Of a DNA stretch of 64,000 nt, positions 43,839-55,016 are shown piece after piece. Each line of letters opens with the position of its first letter. Position 1 is the first letter of the stretch. A program made the position numbers and the translations under genes. The notes below the pieces were generated by a model that was given only the letters and a program-made list of their open reading frames with translations, was not told the DNA's origin and did no database searches. The DNA is from Maylandia zebra (taxonomy: Eukaryota > Chordata > Actinopteri > Cichliformes > Cichlidae), in assembly GCF_041146795.1 (NCBI RefSeq), contig NC_135184.1:4358967-4422966 (forward strand), read 5' to 3'.

Positions 43839-44088
43839 ATGAAGTGTAAGGAGGAGGAAGATCTGGCTGGCCAGCAGGTCTGGAAGCAGGAGAGGAACTT
43901 CAATCTGGACCAGGAGGACACAGATCCCCCACAGATCAAAGAGGAACAGGAGGAACTCTGCATCAGTCAAGAGGGAGAACAGCTTGTAGTGAAACACGAG
44001 GATGAAGGCATCGTCGTCTGGAGCGGGGAAGAGCGGCTCAGACAGCTGCATAACATCTGGAAACCTGAGAAAGATTTACAGACCAGCG
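43839..44088 (+). pseudogene. Orphan zinc-finger coding exon A, unit 3
   Basis: Identical in structure to exon A of units 1 and 2 (MKCKEEED to phase-1 donor GTAAAA). Its partner exon B is gone: intron 2 is intact up to the acceptor TTTAG at 44790, but the first exon of the second zinc-finger gene follows. Splicing to the phase-1 acceptor at 53616 would keep the frame, so a chimeric transcript is possible; otherwise the exon is a relic. Confidence 0.55.
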
Positions 44089-44197
44089 GTAAAACTGTAA
44101 TGGCTTTTCTGAAGTGTTAACATTAATATTAAACCTACAGTTTGTATCAGTCAGATCTATTTAATGTGTATTCGTGAAAACATGACAGGGAGTTTTA

Positions 44198-44478
44198 AAT
44201 GGACTGGTTCTTATATAGCGCTTTTCTACTCAATCTTGAGCACTCAAAGCGCTTTACAAAACTTGTGCATTCACCCACTCACTCCCATTCGCACAAGCAC
44301 ATTTTTCTTAGTGCTTTCTACCAACATTCAGACACACATTCCACAGATCAAAGAGCAACTTGAGGCAACTTGGAGTTAGTATCTTGCCCAAGGATATTTG
44401 AAATGCAGACTAGGTGAAGCCGGGAATCGAACCGATCAGTAGATGATCTGCTCTACCGCCTGAGCTACAGCCACCCCC
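44198..44478 (-). mobile_element. tRNA-derived SINE, unit 3
   Basis: Copy of the SINE at 2821-3101. Confidence 0.55.
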
Positions 44479-44790
44479 AATAGTGAAGATTATTTTGAAA
44501 AATATCAAGATGTAGATCAGTTTCGAGATCAACTCCAAAATAGATCATCAGTCAGTCAGTAATAAGTGAGTTCTTTTTTGTTTGAAAGGTTTTTTTTACT
44601 CTTAATGTTGCTGAAAAATGTCAGAACTCAAGTTCTCATTTGCATCAGAGTGCACAAATAACTTCATTTTTACACACTTTTAATTTCACCTGCAAATGTG
44701 AGCAACATGCCCTCATTACAGACTTTAACTAAAACTTTATCTTCTCAGAAGTGTTTTTCTATAATTACATTTTTTTTATTGTTCGTTTAG

Positions 44791-44936
44791 AAGCAATAGT
44801 GGAGAGACCGGCTGACTGCTGCAGAAGAAATCTGCTCTGAGGTTAACAGAACGTCTGATCGTCCAGTATGAGATCAACCTTCAGCAGAGACTGCTGGATA
44901 TCAGCCGGAAACCCGAGATAAAGTTACGCATAACAG
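44791..44936 (+). other. First exon of second zinc-finger gene, 5' truncated
   Basis: The tail reads RLIVQYEINLQQRLLDISRKPEIKLR and ends ACAG|GTAAAA in phase 1, a normal first exon of this gene family. The front (RLTAAEEICSE) is in another frame, and the expected start region is absent because the block begins right at the unit-3 junction. Confidence 0.5.
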
Positions 44937-45153
44937 GTAAAACTGCGATGGTCTCAGTGGACTAACACAAGAATACAACTCATGTAGGACCTGATCAGAG
45001 CTCAGCTTGTAGGCTAACATACTGAAATCAGGGAGCGGCTAATCACACAAGTGCGTCTCTTTTTTACGGTAAACTTTTAGCATTAAACAAACCTTGAGAC
45101 CGAGAGAAAGTGCCTTTATAGAAGATTTATTTAGAAGATTAAGATAAAGGAGG

Positions 45154-45368
45154 CAGGGAGGGAAAGCTTCTGTTTTCTGCACTGTGCCACAGTTCGCTGT
45201 CTGCTTCGGCTCTCTGACCCTCACTCCGGGGCTACAGACAGTCCTCTGCCGCCTGTGGTGCTCCTCACCTCCGTCTGCACCCACAGGCTTCCCGAGGTGG
45301 AGGCAGGCCGGCAGGGACTTTGAGAGATGGGCTTTACTTTCAAAAATACCCCTTAATCAGGGTCTAAC
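45154..45368 (+). other. Conserved intron-1 block, second zinc-finger gene
   Basis: Same length as 1586-1800, with about a dozen changes and no indel, at a similar distance from the first-exon donor. Confidence 0.45.
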
Positions 45369-45369
45369 C

Positions 45370-46200
45370 CTACAAGACCATCGTGCCTCCCCCACCATCC
45401 TCACCTCATGTTAAAATGTATATTTTTCAACTGAATTATATTTGGGTTCAAGAAAATGATGAAGTTTTTAAAATAACTTTGTAATGTTCTAATAAACAGT
45501 CTTAACTCGAACTAAATCAGCTCAAATCTCACAGATGTCAGTGTTATTCACAAAGCATGGAAACATAGTTGTTAGTTTTGAATGCAGCCACAGCAGGCAA
45601 ACTATGGCTGCATGCTCCAAAGAACAGGAGCACAGTAACTGAACACACTCTTAGCACACTTACATCTGATTTTGGGAACAGTTAACAGATCTGAACCTGA
45701 TGACCTGAGAGGTTTAACTGGGTCAAAGGTCGAGAGCCAATTGAGAACTGTCCAGTTAAACCAACTAAATGATGAAACCTTTGATTTAAAATGTCATGAT
45801 CAACAGTATCAAAGGCAGCAATGAGATCAAATAGAACTAAGACTGAAACTCTGAGTCCCTAATAATCTTCAGATCACTGATGACTTTAGTTGGGTTGATT
45901 CTGTGCAATGACTGGCTGTGAAACCTGACTGGTACTTATCTGCTATGGCACTGTGAGATTTTCAGTTTAATCTACAACAATGACAAACATTTACTTGCAG
46001 CGTGAAGCTGGCAGCAGCTACCTGAATGATTTGTACTCTGAACTTTCCTAATAAGAGTATCAGAGCTCGAGAGTAACTTACACTTTCATTTTTCACATTT
46101 GTACAGTTTAAATTTCACTCACATATGAGGACATGCTCAGAGTGGACTATATTTGCTCAGATGTGTTTTCCTGTCATCACATTATTAACCTTTTTCCTCA
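45370..46200. other. Intron 1 of the second zinc-finger gene
   Basis: Mostly AT-rich DNA without features. About 45700-45950 resembles a diverged dispersed repeat often found in fish introns (GATCAACAGTATCAAAGGCAGC); the family is not identified. Confidence 0.3.
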
Positions 46201-46233
46201 GTGACCCTTTGTTCCTCAAGATCTCCCCCTAAC

Positions 46234-49200
46234 ATGAAGTGTGAGGAAGAGGAGGGCCTGTATGACCAGCAGGTCTCCAACCAGGAGAGGAACTCCAGTC
46301 TGGACCAGGAGGGCCCAGATCCTCCACAGATCAAAGAGGAAGAGGAGGAACTCTGCATCAGCGATGACGTAGAAAAGATTGTACTCAAACAGGAGGATGA
46401 AGGCCTCATCTGGACTGAAGAAGAGCAGCTCAGACAGCTGGATAACATCTGGAAACCTGAAATGAACTTACACAGCAGGGGTATGTAAAACCGTAATGGT
46501 CTTACCTAAAAATTAATATGACTTTAATTCATTCAATAAAGATATTTTGGAAACACATCAGAGTTCTTCAAGGCCAGTGTTTAAATAAACTCAGCTGATT
46601 GTTAGTCGAGGTTTTCTGAGAGCTTCGCTGCTTTTTATCCCCATATTTTAATCCTACTTTTAAATTTCCCCTTCTGTCTGATGTTTGTCTTATCATTTAC
46701 ATAAACATCTTTCCAACAGTAATTGGTGGACAAACTGTGATTGGTGCATAGAAATTTACTAACGTGTTAGAAGTGAGTGCATGAAATCTTATTTTAACAG
46801 TTTCCAGGTCTGGGTAAATGATATGATGATATTTCGGATGATATTTTGATTAAACTCTGTTGTAGAGTTGGAAATGGACAGCTGTAGACACCACTGCCGA
46901 GTAGTCATTCTTGTTATACTTCTATATTTATCTATGTTGGGGGAAAACTCTGTAAAAGACCCAGGAGAAATAAAGACACAATGAGACAAGATCACTTTTT
47001 ATGCTTTAACGTGCACACGGGTAAGCTGTTCAGAACAACTCACACCGTGTACAGAGGCTGGGCACTTTTTATAGGAAAGACAGTGAGAACAGGATAAGAA
47101 AATACAAAACAAATAAAATAAACAACTCCATATGTGGCGCTAGTCTCGTCAGCAGAGAGCTGGGAGAAGGCTGTGAGAGATAAAACAATCTAAAACAATA
47201 TGTCCCAAAACAGTATGTCTTTGCTGAGAAAGTCTAAAAAGATAATTCTAAACTAATCTAACCATAGACAAAAGGGCATGCTTGCACATTTAAAAGAAGG
47301 TAAAGAAACATAGAATCATTTTTCCTGTAACATTCCCTCCTGTTTTAACTTATTTTAAATGTATACAACAATTGTCTGTGAAGGTTATTTATTAAGTATC
47401 TTAAGCAATTTTTAAATTTTCAAAATGTCAGCATAGCAGAAATGGAAATCATTTGGTCTAAAGAATAAAACAAAATAAAATAATAAGAAGAAAAAGAAAA
47501 AGAAAATCATAGTAAATGAAATAACAAGTGGAATAAACAAGAAAAAATAATAAAACTAAACTACAAAAAAAATAAATAAATAAAAGGATGAAAACTAAAA
47601 TGAAAACTTTGTATTTAAAAATGATGAAAACCTAATATGTAAAATGAAAACTTCAAAAAATAAAAGGATGAAAACCTTATATTGTACCTGCATAAACTAC
47701 TAATGTGTTAATCAGTGCATGATCACTTGAAAAAGGCAGAAGTCATTTTTAATCACCACGTCATTCATTAGCAGTTATTACAAGTTCTCCTCTAACAGAA
47801 TTGCAACGGGATGCTGTTCTTCTTCAGGCACGGCAACATAAGCAGTCATTGTAGTTGTTATCATCTTTGAAATCATTACTCTTAGACATGGCGGTGTAGC
47901 TGCTCCAGATGTGTGGTCAGTGACATATTTTTGCAGAATGGACAAATTCTGCAAAGCTTCATAAATGTCTCCTCCAGTTTCGTATCCATCAGGGATAAAA
48001 GTGCAACATGTTTCCCCGATCAGCTTACAAACTCCTCCTTGTGATGCTGTTAGCAGGTCTAGTGTCAGTCTGTTCTGCAGCACCATCGTTCTGATGGCCT
48101 GCTGTTCTCCTGCTAAGGCCGTTCCCAGGGCCTTAGTTAAGTTGATGTGTCGTAGCAGAGCATATCGGTTGATTTCCACGTGATCCCGCACCTCGGCAAC
48201 TCCAATGCCGGGGATCAAGCTCTGTAAGAATTTCACTCCTCCTCAGATGCGAAACTCTGGTTCCTTTACTGCTTGGTGCCGTCCGTGCACATCCTGTCTG
48301 GTAATGAGTCTTTGTTTGTAGTATCATTCGGTAGCTGTAGTTGGAGCGACAGTTGAGGCTCATCAGTGTCGCGTTACTGGCACAGGTTTCGTTGAGTGAA
48401 CAGTCCATACACTTCCTCTCGTTCCTCGGTGGGCAGAAAGTGTATATGTATTTGCATAGCAGTCAGTTTTATTATTCAAGTAAGCTGTAGTGTTCATAAA
48501 CTGCCACCAGAAATTAGTGGCATAGCCATGGGGAAACTTGGTGTACTTTCCTTTGTCATACAGTGTCTGCCTTTTCTTCATATAGCGTGACTTATTGTCC
48601 CTCACGGAAGCAAAGATGAGGAGCCCGGCCATGGTCAGGGCCGCTGCAGTTATTAAGAGCCACCACCTCATGACGACGGGACACACCCTCCTGTCGCGAA
48701 TAGACCCCCCGGCCAGGAAAGCTGACCCCTCCACCGGGCGAGATCACAACAAGTGGGCAAGCCTGCCGTCAGCTGTGTTTAGATGGCTTCACTTACTGGC
48801 TCTGATGGATGCAAGATGGTCGTTCCGCTATTTTGCAAGCTCCAGTTTTTCCTTTGGAGCACTTTGATCAGAACCCAGTCACCGGGCTGTGATCTGCAAG
48901 ACACTTGATAGACATCATTACATTCTTCGTCATTTACAATCATCTCTTTATTTTCCTACAACTTAGACATACATTTTGCTACTGAAATTGTATCTGCCTT
49001 TTTCACTGGGTAGATTTCTGGCCACTTTGAGAATACATCTATAACCACTAGGGTGTATTTTTACCCTTGGCATTCATTTAGCTCAATAAAGTCCATATGG
49101 ATTGTGTGGTCTCAGATTTCCCTGAGCATTATATTTTTGACACGTCATGCACGTTCTGACAAATTGTTTTGCTGAGGTTTCAAAATTTACAGTGTAGAAT

Positions 49201-52200
49201 TTACAGTGTAGAAATGAGAGTTGACAATACTGGTCAGTCCCCCCGTTGACAAATGCGTACAGCCATGAGTCACTAATGCCGCCATTTTGTGGAGGAATTT
49301 TTTTGGCAACACTAGCTTGCCATAACACATCATTAAGTCGTTTGTCAGAACTGCACCGTGTTTTAGCCATTTTGCCTGCTCTGCTGTGCTTGCTGCTTTT
49401 GTTCATTTTTCAACACATCCAGTGGAATCTGATGTGTGTTTACTGCCATCAATGTGATGTTTGTCTTTTGTGCCGCCTATTTTGCTGCTCTGTCAGCAAA
49501 ATTGTTGCCTGTAGTAATGAAAGAGTCAGTAGGCGTTGTAAGAGGTTGGCATGGTGAACCGGTTTTCCAGTTGGTGTAAGCATTCCTCTGTTATGCCAAA
49601 TTTTTGCAAAATGATGCACAGCAGAGAAAACATACTGGCTGTCTGTATGTATGTTTATTAGTTTGTCTTTGTGTATTTAGCTTTCGCGTATCACAGCTAT
49701 CAGCTCAGCGCTCTGTGCAGGACATGAAGAAGAAAGTGGTTTTTTCTGGCACTCAGGTGTAATACCAGAAAAGAATGGCATGACTGCTATCTTAAGTTTT
49801 GTCAGAGCGTCTCTACCTAGCAAATTTACTGGACACGACGGGTCATATATGCATTTAATAAAGCACCTGCGGCCACTTGCTGTGTGTACTAGTTCTAAAG
49901 GGGCAGTTAATTGTTGTACAGTTGTGTGGCCTGAAGCTGACTTTACAACTAATTTGTCCTCTACTCCTACAATCTCGTGGGAAGTGACCTTCCTCTCCAC
50001 GGTTCTAGCAGGCGTTGTCTCTATGTTATCTGCTGTTTCTGCATGGCTGTCTGCGGCCTTGGTGTTTGTGACTTTGCTCGCCTCTCTGTTCCTGATAGCC
50101 ACCTACGGATTAGTGTTTTAGTCTGTTGTCAACACGTCAGCCTTATTTCTAAGTTACAGAATGCTTCTTCTCCTTTTTTTTTTTTTTTTTTTTTCTGGTT
50201 TGGGAGAATAGATGCAACTCTACATTTTCACTTAAGGCAGTTTTAGATAATTTCTAGTTCTTCAAACAATGCATGGATCTCACACATTTCAAACTTTCAA
50301 GTTAGGGTTGTTTCCCATTTATACAAATATATATATATATTTAACTTTGCATTGCTCACAGCTCATAGCTCACAGCTCTAAACCTAGGCATTTTTCAATC
50401 ATATGCCTAATCACTATGTGTCACTGTGATTCTCAAATATTGTCACAAGTTCGTTTAAATTCGTTTCCAAAACCAACAAAATAATCAAACAAAACCAAAA
50501 AACATAAACGTGTCAGGACACAAAAGAAAAAAGAAAAATGCTGCCACCCGAACAAGGCAGAAGTCTGCATATGTTGGCTTGTAATAGCATGCAGCTTGTA
50601 ACATGGTAGACTAATGTGTCTGTGTTAATTCAGCTCCATATTATTGTGTGAAGTTCCACTGGGTTGGGAGTGGTTTTGTGGTTGTCACATTTTTGGTGAG
50701 CCAATGGCTGGAATGAGGTTGGACTAATTAGAGGCAGGTGTACTTGATTGCACTGATACACTGGTCTACTTATAGCCCACACTACAAACACTGCTGTTTC
50801 GTTTTGTCTCTCTGTGCAGGTATGTAATGTGATGAAATCAGATATGTTTGGGATGGATGGGTTTTTCTATATGCTTGCAGGGTGGTGGGTCTCCAAGTAC
50901 AACTTCTAACCCTGTTAAAGGCAACATGTGGGGTGCAACTTGGCCGTGTGGCATAGCTGGCTCTGGCCTTGGGACTGTGTTTTTATACAATTCATAAGTG
51001 GGACACTGGACTGTTTTATCTTTTATCTCTTGATATATTTTTCGTCAATAAATTATCTTTTAGAATTTTATTGACTGACATCTTTTTGCCCATGACTGAA
51101 ACGGTTGGTCAGACCTAGAGTCTTTCTTTGGGCAGAATAGCAGCTTCTGCTCTAAAAGAAACAAATAAATAAAAAGAAAAGAAAATGTGGAACATGCTCA
51201 TCAGCTTAGCAGTGTCTACATATTTAATTCAGCTTCTCAATCCTGTAGTTGTAGCTGTTGTCTACAGGGTTTTGCTTATTGGTTGTTATTATAGGTGTGC
51301 TCTATATCTCAGCAATGTGTCATTCTAGAATGATAAGTTTCAAGCTGGTCAAGTGCCTCTATGCACTTCATTAGTTTAGTTATTCTCTGTATTGTCTTCA
51401 TCTCACATGTCATTACACTGAGTTTCAGCAAACCTTAAGCTTGATGCAGACTACTGCTTAACAATTATCCACCTCACATCATAACCGATTAAGGTGCCTC
51501 TTCATATTAATATTATGTCATTGTTAATATTATCCTTTGTCTTATATAACAGTAATAGCATATTATATTTTATCAGTGTGTACCACTATACTACTCCTGA
51601 GCCAATTTGATAGTTAGGATCATCTTATTCAGCAAACAGATAATTTTGAATTCATCCAATCTGCGGTCACATTTGTTCTCTCTGTTGCATGGCGCACCAG
51701 GCAGTTCTATTATAATATATTATTTATATTTTATTTTGTATCCATCAAGGGCTTCAGGTGATCTGCAGTTATCACCATTTTCCCAAGGTGGAGACAGTTA
51801 CCTTTTCACACACTGTCCTTGGCTGAACAGTGACACAGCCTTAATATACCTTATTTATGTTATTAAAATATTTTCGTGTGAATTATTTGCTTTATATTCA
51901 TTTTATACATGCTGGGCATGGTCATCATGCCAACTGTGTTTCAATGTTAATATCACTTTACAGGTTGTTATCCTTGCTATTATTAATTTCAAATACTCTA
52001 AAGATAATTTCTACTGTAACTTTCCCTTTGTTCATCTTTATTTTGTACTTTTTATATTTATATCTACTCAGTGGGGTCTGTTTTCAACCCTTTTAAACTA
52101 ACTCAACCTACTTTGATCTCTAGTTTTCACTTAATAAGGGATTATTATGTTCTTCCTGATATGGGTGTTGCTGCAGATGCGGCTGCAGGAATGAGTGATG

Positions 52201-54446
52201 GTTTACTAAAAGGATTGTGGGAACTGCAGTGTCTCGTCTTCTGGTTTTACTAAACTGGCAGTTGAGTTCTGTTCTTCCGACTGTTTATATTTTGTTTTCT
52301 TAAATCTCTCAGTTTACAGACACTGTTTTTGTCCGGCGTCTGGACTTTTCTTTTCTCACCACTGCTCGTCAGCAGGAGTGAGTTTTAATTTCACTTGCTT
52401 GATTACCCATCTTATTTATGTATTTACTTATTTGTGTTTAAGTAATATATACACAATACAGCTGCTATCACCTTCGCTGGTATTAGAGACGAGAGTGGTT
52501 GCTCACACGCCCTTCTACTTTCGGACTATTTCCAAAAGCGGTGTGAACTTTACGAGACGGAACTCGACCGTTCTCTCAACTCACCAGCACGTCAGTGAAT
52601 AGCAGTAAAAGAAAAACACAGTAGGAGCAGCTCAGTCTCTTATTGGACCGTGAAAATTCAGCTTGCTCCGTTAATTAAAACAATACACACACACATTCAC
52701 ATTCACAGCTTCGACGCGCGCGCGACCGGAACCCTTAAGATAAGGGGAGCTCCCAGAGCTACTTACTCCCTAGACCCAGTCTAGACCCAGCTGGGGGAGC
52801 TACCCAGAGCTCCAAAGCTACGAGTCGACGAGCTCCCAGAGCTACCAGCCGACGAGCTATGCTACGAGTCGACGAGCTCCCAGAGCTACCAGTCGACGAG
52901 CCACTTCCGCTATTTTAAATTCCCTGAATTCAAAACGCGCTTTTACGCAAGATTGTGTCAGTGTGTCTGTATCTACCTGGTCAGTGTCGCCGGGTCTGGT
53001 CCACCTCGATCGGGCCCCACCACCGTGGGTCGCTTTCTAAGAACGTTGGCCAAGACCCGAATTTAACGCTCTTGGTCTTTTATCACACACCTAGTATGTG
53101 AGCTGTCGACAGGCGAGCAACGTGGACTGGTCACGGAGATGGGACACGATGGAGGCGCTCCGGCTCCGAAGGACCAAGAAATGTTGGGGGAAAACTCTGT
53201 AAAAGACCCAGGAGAAATAAAGACACAATGAGACAAGATCACTTTTTATGCTTTAACGTGCACACGGGTAAGCTGTTCAGAACAACTCACACCGTGTACA
53301 GAGGCTGGGCACTTTTTATAGGAAAGACAGTGAGAACAGGATAAGAAAATACAAAACAAATAAAATAAACAACTCCATATGTGGCGCTAGTCTCGTCAGC
53401 AGAGAGCTGGGAGAAGGCTGTGAGAGATAAAACAATCTAAAACAATATGTCCCAAAACAGTATGTCTTTGCTGAGAAAGTCTAAAAAGATAATTCTAAAC
53501 TAATCTAACCATAGACAAAAGGGCATGCTTGCACATTTAAAAGAAGGTAAAGAAACATAGAATCATTTTTCCTGTAACAATCTAAGACAAGTAATTTTGT
53601 CCATTTGTCACCTCAGCTTTCCCACAACAGCATGAATGTGAGGAGGAACTGGTTTTTGGGGACCAGGAGAGAAACTTCAGCCTCGACCAGGAGGATCCGG
53701 AGCTTCCACACATAAAAGAGGAAGAGGAGGAACCTTGCACCAGTCAGGACGTAGATCAGCTTGTAGTGAAGCAGGAGACTGAAGGCATTATTATCTTCAT
53801 GGTGGCTCCTACTTATGAGGAAAGTGAGCCAGAGCTGGACAGTGAACATCTCCTTTCTTCCAGCTCTCCTGAACCAGAGAGCAGAGATCAGCAAGACAAC
53901 TTTCCTGTGTCAGAGAGTCAGCGTAAAACTGACACAAGTAAAAAGTTTGTGAAATGTGAGATTTGTGGAAAAACCTTTGAGTACAGATCCAAACTAACGA
54001 GACATATGAGGGTTCACACAGGTGAGAAGCCACATTCTTGCAGCACCTGCGGAAAAAGATTCAGCCTGATGATAAACTTGAAAACTCACATGAGAATCCA
54101 CACAGGTGAGAAGCCGTATTCTTGTGGCATCTGCGGAAAAGAATTTAGAGACCAATCAACGTTCAAAAAGCACATGACAGTTCACACAGGTGAGAAGCCT
54201 TATTCTTGTAGCACCTGCGGGAAAAGCTTCAGTCAGAAACCAACACTGGAGAGACACCAGAGAAGCCACACAGGCGAGAAGCTGCACTCCTGCGGCACCT
54301 GTGGGAGGGGATTCAGTCAGATGATAAACTTGAAAACTCACATGAGAATTCACACAGGTGAGAAGCCTCATTCATGTAGCACCTGTGGGAAAAGCTTCAT
54401 TCAGAGGATACAGTTACAAAGACACATGAGGATTCACACTAGTTAA
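46234..54446 (+). CDS. Second C2H2 zinc-finger protein, six fingers, intron holding a retrovirus
   Basis: The model is join(46234..46480, 53617..54446), 358 residues. The first coding exon (MKCEEEEG...) ends in phase 1 at GGG|GTATGT. The last exon follows a GTCACCTCAG acceptor in phase 1 (FPQQHECEEELV), so the frame is continuous across 7.1 kb. The protein has two acidic modules (PPQIKEEEEELC and LPHIKEEEEEPC), a Ser/Glu-rich hinge and six fingers with intact CxxC and HxxxH (CEICGKTFEYRSKL to CSTCGKSFIQRIQL). It is expected to be a nuclear DNA-binding regulator. The retrovirus at 46935-53579 lies antisense in the intron and need not affect the protein if spliced out. Exon assignment is firm; expression is unknown. 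Confidence 0.8.
46935..47332 (-). repeat. ERV-2 3' LTR
   Basis: 398 bases, reading TGTTACAGG...CCCCCAACA on the minus strand. It matches 53182-53579. Confidence 0.85.
47333..47346 (-). promoter_or_regulatory. ERV-2 polypurine tract
   Basis: AAAACAGGAGGGAA on the minus strand directly before the 3' LTR; the expected plus-strand primer. Confidence 0.6.
47347..47777 (-). other. ERV-2 3' untranslated DNA
   Basis: AT-rich and low in complexity, with GATGAAAAC-type repeats at about 47585-47680. No coding potential. Confidence 0.4.
47778..48236 (-). pseudogene. ERV-2 env transmembrane-subunit remnant
   Basis: A 152-residue frame has a heptad region, then the loop with a CX6CC cysteine motif of gamma-type envelopes. 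The hydrophobic membrane anchor expected next is missing; a cytoplasmic-tail-like stretch follows directly. As it stands it cannot be a membrane-fusion protein. It lies just after the surface-subunit fragment. Confidence 0.65.
48363..48734 (-). pseudogene. ERV-2 env surface-subunit N-terminal fragment
   Basis: A 123-residue frame with a signal-anchor-like hydrophobic stretch (about 23-42, WWLLITAAALTMAGLLIF) and several Asn glycosylation sites. Most of the receptor-binding part that would follow is absent, since the transmembrane remnant begins about 130 bases later in another frame. Confidence 0.55.
49083..49406 (-). pseudogene. ERV-2 integrase zinc-domain fragment
   Basis: CMTCQKYN...PH is the end of a retroviral integrase HHCC domain. 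It is followed by nothing resembling the catalytic core. The upstream part is scrambled by frameshifts. Confidence 0.5.
49500..50102 (-). pseudogene. ERV-2 protease fused to RNase H remnant
   Basis: The 141-residue frame (49677-50102) has NLLGRDALTKLKIAV, the end of a retroviral protease, then within a few residues AQSAELIAVI, the start of an RNase H helix. More RNase H (TDSQYVFSAVHHF) continues in shifted frame to about 49500. The entire reverse transcriptase is deleted between them. Confidence 0.6.
50110..52620. other. ERV-2 central region, unassigned
   Basis: No retroviral gene remains on the minus strand. A T run lies near 50173-50193. At 50650-51060, + strand features (TTATAGCC, CAATAAATTATC) look like a short LTR or promoter-terminator unit, perhaps a nested solo LTR, but its ends are not resolved. 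The + strand frame at 51607-52101 is AT-rich and looks random. Confidence 0.3.
52621..53159 (-). repeat. ERV-2 leader with 44-base tandem repeats
   Basis: A GC-rich stretch following the primer site on the minus strand. At 52817-52905 a GAGCTC...GTCGAC-rich unit repeats with a 44-base period, and shorter GGAGCTC copies extend left to 52746. This is a likely structured packaging region. Confidence 0.5.
53160..53176 (-). promoter_or_regulatory. ERV-2 primer-binding site, tRNA-Tyr-like
   Basis: The + strand reads CCGGCTCCGAAGGACCA five bases before the 5' LTR. The tRNA-Tyr 3' end is CCGGCTCGAAGGACCA, so the match is complete apart from one extra C. Confidence 0.65.
53182..53579 (-). repeat. ERV-2 5' LTR
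   Basis: Matches 46935-47332. On the minus strand CCTATAAAAAGTGC (about 53309-53322) is a candidate TATA box. Confidence 0.85.
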
Positions 54447-54645
54447 AAGTGGGAGAACTGTCAGATGAAGCAGTCCACTGAGAAGCCAGATCAGAGCAGA
54501 TCAGATGACCTCCTTCCTTAAAAAACTCTGTATTGTTTATTGTATGTAGGGGTGGGAGATATAGCCTCAAAATAATATTTCAAGAAACTTACATTTAAAA
54601 AAAATAATGTACATTTTATCAGCTCGGCAGGCAGCAGCATTTATA
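54447..54645 (+). other. 3' flank of the second zinc-finger gene
   Basis: About 200 bases before the Tc1 insertion. No AATAAA is seen, so the original 3' UTR may be cut by the transposon. Confidence 0.4.
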
Positions 54646-55016
54646 CAGTGGGGCAAAAAAGTATTTAGTCAGCCACCGATTGTGCAAGTTCCCCCACTTA
54701 AAATGATGACAGAGGTCAGTAATTTGCACCAGAGGTACACTTCAACTGTGAGAGACAGAATGTGAAAAAAAAAAAAAAATCCATGAATCCACATGGTAGG
54801 ATTTGTAAAGAATTTATTCGTAAATCAGGGTGGAAAATAAGTATTTGGTCACCTCAAACAAGGAAAATCTCTGGCTCTCACAGACCTGTAACGTCTTCTG
54901 TAAGACGCTTTTCTGTCCCCCACTCGTTACCTGTATGAATGGCACCTGTTTGAACTCATCATCTGTATAAAAGACACCTGTCCACAGCCTCAAACAGTCA
55001 GACTCCAAACTCCGCC

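Larger units (their letters stand above)
46935..53579 (-). mobile_element. Endogenous retrovirus ERV-2, antisense, internally gutted
   Basis: Two 398-base LTRs, with no difference noticed, flank the element. ATCTA lies on both sides (46930-46934 and 53580-53584). Minus-strand order: LTR, tRNA-Tyr-like primer site, GC-rich leader, protease joined to RNase H, integrase zinc-domain fragment, env fragments, polypurine tract, LTR. Gag, reverse transcriptase and most of integrase and env are missing. A young insertion with such losses suggests mobilisation in trans. Confidence 0.85.

Noticed and set aside
51607-52101. Plus-strand frame of 164 codons inside ERV-2
   Set aside because: AT-rich, hydrophobic by composition, antisense to the retrovirus, no domain.
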